Source of the DNA: an uncultured Bacteroidales bacterium
Lineage (GTDB): Bacteria; Bacteroidota; Bacteroidia; Bacteroidales; JAUNSR01
Reading direction: 5' to 3'
DNA: 6,851 nt
Assembly: GCA_947074245.1 (NCBI GenBank)
Contig: CAMTOW010000111.1
Location: forward strand, 1-6,851
Shown here: positions 1 through 5,322 of the stretch, one piece after another
Layout: the number at the start of each line of letters is the position of its first letter
Position numbering within the stretch: the stretch's first letter is position 1
Notes under the pieces: generated by a model
The model's database searches: none
What the model saw: only the letters and a program-made list of their open reading frames with translations
Told to the model about the DNA's origin: nothing
Translations under genes and position numbers: made by a program

Positions 1-55
1 ACCGTGACCTACACTAATCTTAACACTCTTTCCCTACACGACGCTCTTCCGATCT
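1..55 (+). other. Illumina P5/TruSeq adapter contamination
   Basis: Bases 23-55 are a perfect 33-base match to the Illumina TruSeq read-1 adapter, the segment that ends in GCTCTTCCGATCT. The 8 bases before it (15-22, TAATCTTA) equal the TruSeq HT i5 index D506 as I remember it. Bases 1-14 (ACCGTGACCTACAC) match the end of the P5 flow-cell oligo (ACCGAGATCTACAC) at 12 of 14 positions, with differences at 5 and 8, as expected from a low-quality read end. The order P5 tail, index, read-1 primer site, insert is exactly that of a dual-index library molecule. Genome sequence therefore starts at base 56, and this is an assembly edge, not a biological boundary. Confidence 0.98.
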
Positions 56-56
56 G

Positions 57-1127
57 ATTCTGCTTCAGCATAATGCCGCCCATTTGGGAATCGTTACCGG
101 AAAATGCCTTTCGGAAAGCGCTACGGCACATCTGAAAAAGAAATATTCAGTTTCATTTCTATCCACAGCTATGATCGCCTCCGTAGCCACTGCCTTCGCA
201 GAATTGCTCGGAGGCGCCATCGGATTGAACATCTTATTCAAAATCCCAATCAAGATCGGGACACTGATCATGTTGGCCGGCATCATCATCTTTACCTTCA
301 GCAACGCATACAACCGCATTGAGAAGATTATCATTTCCTTCGTCTCTATAATCGGTTTTTCATTCATTTTCGAAATGACGTTTCTTGATAACGATTGGCC
401 CCAGATCCTGAAAGATTCCGTCGTTGTCAATATTCCCGAAGGCGCCCTATTTTCGATATTGGCCGTGTTAGGGTCCGTTGTGATGCCTCATAACCTGTAT
501 CTCCATTCGGAAGTGATACAGAGTCGTCAATGGAATCTTCAAGATAAGAAGGTAATGGAAAAGCAGCTGAAATTCGAATTTATGGACACGATATTCAGCA
601 TGGGTATCGGATGGGTAATCAACTGCGCCATGATCATATTGGCAGCCGCCGTATTCTTCTCGCAAGGAAAACATGTGACCGACATCAGCGAAGCCAGCGA
701 ATTGCTGACTCCGTTTATGGGCAGAATGGCTTCGATCGTATTCGCCCTTGCCTTCTTGCTTTCGGGCATCGCCTCTTCGATTACAGCCGCTATGGCGGGA
801 GGTATCATTTTCTCCGGAATATTCTCCGAGGCATACAATATCAAAGACGTCCATTCTAAAACCGGCGTGTTGCTCACATTGATCCCTGCGGCGATTCTGG
901 TCTTCTTCGTCACCAATACGTTCGAAGCGCTCGTACTCTCACAGGTCGTTCTGAGTTTTCAGCTGCCTCTCACGGTGATTCTGCTCGTCTACCTCACCTC
1001 ATCCCACAAAATAATGGGCGATTATGCCAACAAAGGCGTATCGAAAATCTTATTATGGGGCACGGCTTTGAGCGTAACGATATTGAACTTTTGGCTTTTA
1101 GGCGATCAGTTTTTTGGGAATAATTAG
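57..1127 (+). CDS. Nramp-family Mn2+/Fe2+ transporter, 5'-truncated
   Basis: This is the C-terminal 356 residues of a proton-coupled divalent metal importer of the inner membrane (NRAMP/MntH family, mainly Mn2+ and Fe2+). The frame is open right back to the adapter junction, and the residues before the first possible start (ILLQHNAAHLG then IVTGK) match the conserved end of TM2 and the following loop of Nramp proteins. The TTG at 84 is therefore not a real start. The hallmark TM6 motif MPHNLYLHS is at fragment residues 143-151; its Met helps bind the metal. Many further hydrophobic segments follow, ending in a short tail. About 60 N-terminal residues, including the TM1 DPGN metal site, are missing because the contig ends here, not because the gene is broken. 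Mn versus Fe preference cannot be read from this fragment. Confidence 0.93.
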   Translation: MLLQHNAAHLGIVTGKCLSESATAHLKKKYSVSFLSTAMIASVATAFAELLGGAIGLNILFKIPIKIGTLIMLAGIIIFTFSNAYNRIEKIIISFVSIIGFSFIFEMTFLDNDWPQILKDSVVVNIPEGALFSILAVLGSVVMPHNLYLHSEVIQSRQWNLQDKKVMEKQLKFEFMDTIFSMGIGWVINCAMIILAAAVFFSQGKHVTDISEASELLTPFMGRMASIVFALAFLLSGIASSITAAMAGGIIFSGIFSEAYNIKDVHSKTGVLLTLIPAAILVFFVTNTFEALVLSQVVLSFQLPLTVILLVYLTSSHKIMGDYANKGVSKILLWGTALSVTILNFWLLGDQFFGNN

Positions 1128-1161
1128 GATTTCGGATTCTTATTTTATGTCATCCGATCAA

Positions 1162-1169
1162 TATCTTTG
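1162..1169 (+). promoter_or_regulatory. Bacteroidetes -7 promoter element
   Basis: TATCTTTG matches the Bacteroidetes sigma-ABfr -7 consensus TAnnTTTG exactly. It lies in the 64-base gap between the transporter and the lipoprotein, 22 bases before the lipoprotein ATG. I see no good TTTG -33 box at the usual distance, so this is moderate support that the lipoprotein gene has its own promoter. Confidence 0.5.
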
Positions 1170-1191
1170 AATATTGAAAATTTAAATAAAT

Positions 1192-1536
1192 ATGAAGTTA
1201 CTGAGCAAAATCATTCTTTTAGTCGGAATCATCGGGTTGTTCTCATCGTGTAGTTTCAAGGCAGACACCTTTCTGACGAAGTTCAATACGTTCATTGAAG
1301 AGGTCGATTCAAAAAGCGCCGATTTCGACCAGCCGGAATGGGAAAAAACAGAAAAGAAATACACGAAGTTTATGGATATCTATAAACGCAATGAATCGAA
1401 ATTCACCCTCGAACAAAAGTTTGAAGTAACGAAGTTGGCAGGTAAATACCGCGCTATTCAAATCAAATGGGGTGTACAAAACCTAAAAGACAACGTCAAC
1501 GACGCGATCAACAAACTCTATAAAAAAGACGAATAA
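1192..1536 (+). CDS. Small lipoprotein of unknown function (114 aa)
   Basis: The protein starts with a lipoprotein signal peptide: Lys3 and Lys6, a hydrophobic stretch over residues 7-17, and a lipobox FSSC with the lipidated cysteine at residue 20. Ser21 at +2, with no acidic export signal obvious, leaves the final membrane uncertain. The mature part (about 95 residues) is highly charged and looks helical, with a central stretch around PEWEKTEKKYTKFMDIYKRN and no cysteine or recognisable catalytic motif. It resembles the small Bacteroidales lipoproteins annotated as DUF6565, but I judge this from memory and with low certainty. The start at 1192 gives a complete signal peptide, follows an AT-rich leader and lies 22 bases after a promoter-like TATCTTTG. 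The gene is followed directly by a strong terminator, so it is either the last gene of the transporter transcript or its own unit. No function can be assigned. Confidence 0.85.
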   Translation: MKLLSKIILLVGIIGLFSSCSFKADTFLTKFNTFIEEVDSKSADFDQPEWEKTEKKYTKFMDIYKRNESKFTLEQKFEVTKLAGKYRAIQIKWGVQNLKDNVNDAINKLYKKDE

Positions 1537-1565
1537 GTCTCCCGTAGCGTCGTTCTTATCCAAAC

Positions 1566-1611
1566 AAAAGACCGGATATCATCTGTATCATACGATGATA
1601 TCCGGTCTTTT
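1566..1611. terminator. Bidirectional rho-independent terminator
   Basis: A perfect 18-bp inverted repeat: AAAAGACCGGATATCATC at 1566-1583 and its exact complement at 1594-1611, with a 10-base loop. The A-rich left end and T-rich right end supply U-tracts in both directions. It ends the plus-strand lipoprotein transcript 29 bases after its stop codon. It is also the first good terminator for the minus-strand arsenic operon, about 220 bases past the permease stop. Confidence 0.92.
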
Positions 1612-1612
1612 T

Positions 1613-1830
1613 ATTTCCGGTCGATAATTCATTCCGTAGTTGACTAAAAATCAGCAACTGCCTGTAAAATCCGATTTTCCGCCTAGGCTTTATTCGTTTA
1701 CACGTCGTTTAACGATCGTTTTCTCAGGAGATAACATCCATTTAGCGGCATTAAAATGATCTTTTATCCAGGAGTGAAGCAACTATCCTCAAGCAGTCTT
1801 CGGTTTTTTATCAATCGCTTTTTCGGTTTC
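1613..1830. other. Gene-free stretch between convergent units
   Basis: These 218 bases lie between the bidirectional terminator and the stop of the ars permease. I find no supported gene, RNA gene or hairpin with a U-tract here. The longest suggestive piece is a 30-codon open stretch on the minus strand (1690-1782) without a start codon of its own, too short to call. If the ars transcript runs to the 1566-1611 terminator, this segment would be a long 3' untranslated region. Confidence 0.6.
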
Positions 1831-2799
1831 TTACAGGAAGATATTATATAAATATCCGAGTAAAATGATGAATAGCGTGATCGTGCCGAAAAATATACCG
1901 ATCAACTTCCAGGTCATCACCTTCTTCAACATCGTAGCTTCAGGGATCGACAATCCGACTACCGCCATCATAAATGCGATCGCAGTGCCCATCGGAACGC
2001 CTTTGGCAACGAATACCTGAATGACAGGCACGATCCCAGCCGCGTTGGCATACATCGGCACGGCAAGAATCACCGCCAACGGCACGCTATACCACTTTTC
2101 GGCAGCCAGATAATGCTCGAAGAAGCCTTCCGGCACATAGCCGTGCATCGCCGCTCCGATGGCAATACCGATGATGATATAAAGCAATACTCCCCTCACG
2201 ATTCCCCATGCGTCTTTTACGATGGTAGGGAAACGCTGTTTAAAAGCGATCTTTTCGGTTTGCCATTCTTCGGTTTCCTGTTCGGATTGTGTCTGAATCT
2301 GTCTCACCCAAGGGCTCAGGTATTTTTCAAGGCGAAACTTCTCCAGAATCCATCCCCCCAACACCCCGAGCAAAATCCCGCTGATCAGATAGATCAACGT
2401 CACTTTCAGACCGAATGTTCCCAAAAACAAGGCTACCGCCACCTCGTTTACCAAAGGTGAAGTGATCAAAAAAGCAAACGTAACCCCCAACGGAATCCCC
2501 CCTTTCACAAATCCGATAAACAACGGAATTGAAGAACAGGAGCAGAAAGGCGTAATGGCTCCGAACAAAGCCGCGAGCAAATATTGAAAACCATATAATT
2601 TACGCGTCACCAGAAAGTGGCGCAATCGATCGACCGGCAGATACGCATTGACTATTCCCATCAGCGTGCTGATAAAAAACAGCAGGATAATGATCTTAAT
2701 CGTATCGTAGAAAAAGAAATTGACCGCCTCGCCCAGATGGGAGTCTGGATTGAGACCGACAATTCCGTAAATAAGCCAGTCTGCGAATTTTTGTATCAT
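1831..2799 (-). CDS. arsP: ArsP-like permease (PF03773 / former DUF318 family)
   Basis: This is a 322-residue polytopic inner-membrane permease. The family signature TPFCSCSSIPLF is at residues 83-94, giving the C-x-C pair Cys86/Cys88. The same half continues with FVKGGIPLG and SPLVNE (114-119). A hydrophilic loop at about 165-195 separates it from a second half that repeats the first (FVAKGVPMG at 263-271, then a conserved Glu287) but lacks the cysteines. Characterised ArsP proteins, such as that of Campylobacter jejuni, export trivalent organoarsenicals such as methylarsenite and reduced roxarsone. Related members are annotated as Cu/Zn exporters. The position as last gene of an ars operon, 65 bases after arsC, favours arsenical export, but substrate choice is inferred. 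The ATG at 2799 gives a normal N-terminus and a hairpin lies just upstream. Confidence 0.82.
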   Translation of the reverse strand: MIQKFADWLIYGIVGLNPDSHLGEAVNFFFYDTIKIIILLFFISTLMGIVNAYLPVDRLRHFLVTRKLYGFQYLLAALFGAITPFCSCSSIPLFIGFVKGGIPLGVTFAFLITSPLVNEVAVALFLGTFGLKVTLIYLISGILLGVLGGWILEKFRLEKYLSPWVRQIQTQSEQETEEWQTEKIAFKQRFPTIVKDAWGIVRGVLLYIIIGIAIGAAMHGYVPEGFFEHYLAAEKWYSVPLAVILAVPMYANAAGIVPVIQVFVAKGVPMGTAIAFMMAVVGLSIPEATMLKKVMTWKLIGIFFGTITLFIILLGYLYNIFL

Positions 2800-2823
2800 C
2801 TGTATTTATCTTGATTATATATG

Positions 2824-2846
2824 GGGCAATCCCGGTGAGATTGCCC
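2824..2846. other. Intercistronic hairpin between arsC and arsP
   Basis: Perfect 8-bp inverted repeat GGGCAATC / GATTGCCC (2824-2831 and 2839-2846) with a 7-base loop, lying inside the 65-base gap between the arsC stop and the permease start. No run of T follows on the minus strand (CATATATAATC instead), so it is not a standard intrinsic terminator. It may act as an RNA-stability or processing element that sets permease expression apart from the upstream genes. Confidence 0.6.
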
Positions 2847-2864
2847 TTAAAAAGTGATTTTAAA

Positions 2865-3320
2865 TCATGATTTGCATCGACATGAGCACGATGGTAATTT
2901 CTCTCCTTTGATTTCGGTGATGTAAAATTCATAGAAACGTTTTTTGATTTCGTTTCTCACCCGTACGAATTCCGATTGGATGAATTCGGGCGTACCTTCG
3001 GCGTGAGAAGGGTCGTCAAAACCGAAATGCAAACGATGTTTCACACTCCCCTCGAATGACGGACACGTTTCATTGGCTCCCCCGCATACCGTAATCACAT
3101 AATCCCAATCTTGATTCAAGTATTTCTCAACCGAATCAGAGGTGTGTTGCGATATATCAATCCCGACTTCTTTCATCGTGGCTACCGCTCCTTCATTCAG
3201 TTTTCCGGCTGCTTTCGTGCCGGCAGAACATACTTCGAGCGAATCGTCAAATGATTGTAAAAAACCGTGAGCCATCTGGCTGCGACAACTATTTCCCGTA
3301 CAAAGAATTAATATTTTCAT
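2865..3320 (-). CDS. arsC: Arsenate reductase, thioredoxin-coupled LMW-phosphatase type
   Basis: This cytoplasmic enzyme (151 residues) reduces arsenate to arsenite. The low-molecular-weight phosphatase loop CTGNSCRS is at residues 7-14, with nucleophile Cys7 and Arg13. The redox pair Cys79 and Cys86, seven residues apart, matches the Cys82/Cys89 pair of the Staphylococcus aureus pI258-type enzyme. The Asp-Pro pair of the general-acid loop is at 103-104 (FDDPSH). These residues separate it from glutaredoxin-type ArsC and from ordinary tyrosine phosphatases. The body is of normal family length, but the protein ends in an added CSCRCKS tail with Cys145, Cys147 and Cys149, which may bind arsenite or another metal. 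The ATG lies 7 bases after the arsG stop, so translation is probably coupled. The thioredoxin donor could be the housekeeping protein or, more speculatively, ArsE from the same operon. Confidence 0.95.
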   Translation of the reverse strand: MKILILCTGNSCRSQMAHGFLQSFDDSLEVCSAGTKAAGKLNEGAVATMKEVGIDISQHTSDSVEKYLNQDWDYVITVCGGANETCPSFEGSVKHRLHFGFDDPSHAEGTPEFIQSEFVRVRNEIKKRFYEFYITEIKGEKLPSCSCRCKS

Positions 3321-3327
3321 AAATCGT

Positions 3328-4038
3328 TTAGAATAATAAAATGAGATAATAGATTCCGATCAGGATGAAAAGAACAGCGATGATCCGATTCATCCATTTC
3401 TGAACCGATTGTATTTTTTTATAGAACCGTCCGATACCGGATAAGCTGTAAGCCAATATCCAGGCTACGATAGCGACGGGAAGTCCTGTAGCGATCGCAA
3501 AGACCACCGGCAGCCAATAACCGCCTGTTTCGGCGGCAGACATTGGCATCAGCATCCCGAAATAGAAGACTCCGCTCGTCGGGCAAAAAGCCAAGGCAAA
3601 CAATACCCCCAGAAAGAGCGCGCCCAGACTCCCTTTTGATTTCAGGCGTTCTCCTCCCGTGCCGTCGAATCCGAATTTGGGCAGATTCAGCCGATGCGCG
3701 AAAAGCATAAACACTCCGATCAGTATCAATGCCGGCCCAATCGCCAATTCGCCATATTTCGAGATGACCTTCTGAATGGCATAGATACTCGCTCCTTCGC
3801 GCAATAGCGGAATGATCAACAACGCCAAAACCGTATACGCCACAATACGCCCTACCGTATAAAGAATCCCGTCCCAGAAAATCCGATGACGGTTTTCGAT
3901 ATCTTTGCTTATATAGCCGATCGCGGTGATGTTGGTCGCCAGCGGGCATGGGCTTATCGCGGTGAGTATCCCTAAAATGAAGGCCGTAACGATCGGCATA
4001 TTGCTGTTGTCGATAATCGAATGTAAATACTCCATCAT
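3328..4038 (-). CDS. arsG: ArsG-family CcdA/DsbD-like membrane protein
   Basis: A 236-residue inner-membrane protein with about six hydrophobic segments. It matches the ArsG group, usually annotated as an aromatic aminobenzylarsenical efflux permease. Its layout is that of the CcdA/DsbD-beta fold: SPCPLATN in the first membrane segment (Cys31) and AFCPTSGVFYFG in the segment at about 140-160 (Cys152). These are its only cysteines, as in electron-carrying members of that superfamily. A TTG at 4041 is also in frame, but I chose the ATG at 4038 because it overlaps the arsF stop by one base (TGATG), a typical coupling arrangement; the ATG at 4035 is also possible. The Shewanella arsEFG work, as I recall it, links EF to nitroaromatic reduction and G to export. 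The cysteine pattern suggests that G also, or instead, passes electrons. Confidence 0.85.
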   Translation of the reverse strand: MMEYLHSIIDNSNMPIVTAFILGILTAISPCPLATNITAIGYISKDIENRHRIFWDGILYTVGRIVAYTVLALLIIPLLREGASIYAIQKVISKYGELAIGPALILIGVFMLFAHRLNLPKFGFDGTGGERLKSKGSLGALFLGVLFALAFCPTSGVFYFGMLMPMSAAETGGYWLPVVFAIATGLPVAIVAWILAYSLSGIGRFYKKIQSVQKWMNRIIAVLFILIGIYYLILLF

Positions 4039-4472
4039 CAATCAAGCAGTTCTTCGATTTTTTCTTTAATCCCCGCTTTAAAAACCTCGGGCGAACTCTT
4101 CGCGTAGGTAAAGGCAAAATCGGTCATGTTATTTACCGTTTCCTCCCCATTCTGCCATTTATCGATAAATAAAGAAGACCAGGTCACTTCATATTTATCA
4201 GCGGTCATCTCGCCCTCTTTGGTCGAGATATCGATGATCTTAAACTGAATTTCGCCGTTTTCCAATTGCTTTTTGAAGTCTTCATCGAGCACTTCCTTTG
4301 TCAGGTTCTCAATGGCGTTGCAGGTGATGCAACGTTGTTTTCCGTGGAAGTACAATACCTCTACCCGATCTTTATCCGATACGGATTCGGAGGTCGTTTC
4401 CTGCTGTGCTTTTTTATTCCCACATCCGGCAAGAGTGAAGATCAAAGCCATTCCCATCAGTATTTTTTTCAT
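4038..4472 (-). CDS. arsF: ArsF-family thioredoxin-like lipoprotein
   Basis: A 144-residue protein with a lipoprotein signal peptide (Lys2-Lys3, hydrophobic core, lipobox LAGC with lipidated Cys17), a short polar linker (about 18-35), then a small thioredoxin-like domain beginning VEVLYFHGKQ with the redox motif CITC at residues 48-51. There are no other cysteines. The family name in current annotation is nitrophenyl compound nitroreductase subunit ArsF; I see no flavin or iron-sulphur motif, so any reduction would have to run through the CxxC thiols. The signal places this domain on the periplasmic side, which matters for the model: it could accept electrons from ArsG. It starts 12 bases after the arsE stop and its stop overlaps the arsG start, so the three genes are tightly linked. 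A general thiol carrier is an alternative. Confidence 0.85.
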   Translation of the reverse strand: MKKILMGMALIFTLAGCGNKKAQQETTSESVSDKDRVEVLYFHGKQRCITCNAIENLTKEVLDEDFKKQLENGEIQFKIIDISTKEGEMTADKYEVTWSSLFIDKWQNGEETVNNMTDFAFTYAKSSPEVFKAGIKEKIEELLD

Positions 4473-4484
4473 GGCAGTCGGTAT

Positions 4485-4721
4485 TTATCGGTTTGACAAA
4501 ATCTCTTTGACTTCCGTCAGAGATAGTTTTTTCCCTTTCGATACCACTTTATTGTCAATGACAAGACCGGGCAATATCATCACGTTATACGACATGATAT
4601 TCATCATATCTTCTTCTTTGATAACCTGAGCATCCAGCCCCAACTCTTTCACTGCTTGCAAAACCGTTTCGTACAATGCTTTGCATGACGCACATCCAGT
4701 GCCTAAAACTTTAATTTCCAT
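4485..4721 (-). CDS. arsE: ArsE-like small thioredoxin-fold protein (CxxC)
   Basis: This 78-residue soluble protein has no signal peptide, so it should act in the cytoplasm. It opens MEIKVLGTGCASCKAL, with the redox motif CASC at residues 10-13 just after the first strand. It is followed by a helix, a strand, and then MILPGLVIDNKVVSKGK (about 53-69), in which the proline of LPGLVI is the conserved proline that faces the active site in thioredoxin folds. It belongs to the small-thioredoxin family typified by TM0996/MTH895. As first gene of the arsEFG set it fits ArsE. Its probable role is to carry electrons from the cytoplasmic thiol pool to ArsG, or possibly to ArsC; this is inference. A copy of the ArsR operator lies 25 bases before the start codon. 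Confidence 0.85.
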   Translation of the reverse strand: MEIKVLGTGCASCKALYETVLQAVKELGLDAQVIKEEDMMNIMSYNVMILPGLVIDNKVVSKGKKLSLTEVKEILSNR

Positions 4722-4745
4722 ATCAGTTACTTATTTAAATTTGTA

Positions 4746-4763
4746 GTTCGCAAAACAACGAAC
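4746..4763. promoter_or_regulatory. Second ArsR operator, upstream of arsE
   Basis: GTTCGCAAAACAACGAAC carries the same half-sites and the same 8-base spacing (GTTCG-N8-CGAAC) as the operator before arsR, with 15 of 18 bases identical, differing only at three spacer bases. On the coding strand the spacer reads TTGTTTTG, one base from the TAnnTTTG -7 consensus. It lies in the 57-base gap between arsR and arsE, so arsE and the genes after it may have their own ArsR-controlled promoter. Confidence 0.75.
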
Positions 4764-4778
4764 ATCTATTTCAAAAAA

Positions 4779-5108
4779 TTATTTGCAACAATCCGAATCG
4801 TTCTTTTTAATCGATTGAAGGAAATTGCCGAATAAGGTTTGTGCAATTTGCCAATTTGCTTTATTAATGCAATATTTCACCTTAGGCGCTTCTACCTCTC
4901 CCTGAATAAGGCCGGAGTCTTTCAATTCCTTCAAATGTTGTGATACGGTCGCTTTCGCAATCGGTAATTCCTCATGAATATCGCCGAAATAACATGAGTC
5001 TTGTTTCAATAAAAAATTAAGAATCGCTATTCGCGTCGGATGTCCCATCGCTTTGGCAAAACGAGCCAGTTGAATTTGAGATTCTGTTTCTGCGGTCTTT
5101 TTCGTCAT
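4779..5108 (-). CDS. arsR: ArsR-family arsenic-responsive repressor
   Basis: A 109-residue winged-helix repressor. The DNA-binding part holds AMGHPTRIAILNFL (20-33) and the recognition region IAKATVSQHLKELKDSGLI (50-68), followed by the wing KVKYCIN. The classic ELCVCDL metal box of plasmid R773 ArsR is absent. Possible As(III) ligands are Cys39, Cys80 and the C-terminal pair Cys107/Cys108; which of these bind is not decided by sequence. An in-frame ATG at 5195 would add 29 residues, but that extension would be encoded by the operator/promoter itself and has no family match, so I chose the ATG at 5108, where family members begin. It is the first gene of the ars operon and probably represses itself and arsE-arsP through the two operators. 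Confidence 0.94.
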   Translation of the reverse strand: MTKKTAETESQIQLARFAKAMGHPTRIAILNFLLKQDSCYFGDIHEELPIAKATVSQHLKELKDSGLIQGEVEAPKVKYCINKANWQIAQTLFGNFLQSIKKNDSDCCK

Positions 5109-5115
5109 TCTGATC

Positions 5116-5151
5116 AAACTTATTGTTCGCAAATTTACGAACAATAAGTTT
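5116..5151. promoter_or_regulatory. ArsR operator overlapping the arsR promoter
   Basis: A 36-base near-perfect palindrome ends 8 bases before the arsR start. The arms AAACTTATTGTTCG (5116-5129) and CGAACAATAAGTTT (5138-5151) are exact complements, 14 bp each, with an 8-base spacer. Read on the arsR strand, the spacer is TAAATTTG, an exact fit to the Bacteroidetes -7 element TAnnTTTG. Repressor bound here would cover the promoter. I see no clear -33 TTTG box. The implied 5' leader is only about 15 bases. Confidence 0.88.
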
Positions 5152-5233
5152 ATCTCATTCATTCTTTTGCGTTTTTTTGAACACAAAATCCGCACCTAAA
5201 ATATAACGACCTATTTATCAATGTATTGCAAAT

Positions 5234-5268
5234 AAAAAAAAGCCACTCGCAATGAGTGGCTTTTTTTT
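5234..5268. terminator. Rho-independent terminator after nhaA
   Basis: Stem GCCACTC / GAGTGGC (5242-5248 and 5254-5260) with loop GCAAT, flanked by eight A on the left and eight T on the right, so it can work in both directions. It lies 54 bases past the nhaA stop on the minus strand and isolates the ars promoter from nhaA transcription. Confidence 0.93.
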
Positions 5269-5322
5269 ATTTGCCGAAAGGCAACTATTCACATAACTAT
5301 TCTATTCAATCCAAATTCATTC

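Noticed and set aside
84..86. TTG as start of the Nramp gene
   Set aside because: Conserved Nramp residues continue upstream in the same frame to the adapter junction, so the gene is cut by the contig end and does not start here.
1690..1782. 30-codon minus-strand open stretch as a gene remnant
   Set aside because: It has no start codon before its first Leu codons, follows a stop directly, and shows no motif I recognise; too short to support.
3419..4117. Long Arg-rich minus-strand frame overlapping arsG
   Set aside because: It is a frame shadow of arsG, with low complexity Arg/Asp/Tyr content and no membrane or domain pattern, while the arsG frame has the expected hydrophobic segments and cysteines.
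4266..4629. Plus-strand open frames opposite arsF and arsE
   Set aside because: They are antisense to well-supported thioredoxin-like genes with clear lipobox and CxxC motifs, and their own translations show no family features.
5109..5195. N-terminal extension of ArsR from an in-frame ATG at 5195
   Set aside because: The extra 29 codons would be encoded by the operator palindrome and -7 box, the peptide does not resemble the family, and the ATG at 5108 gives the usual ArsR N-terminus.
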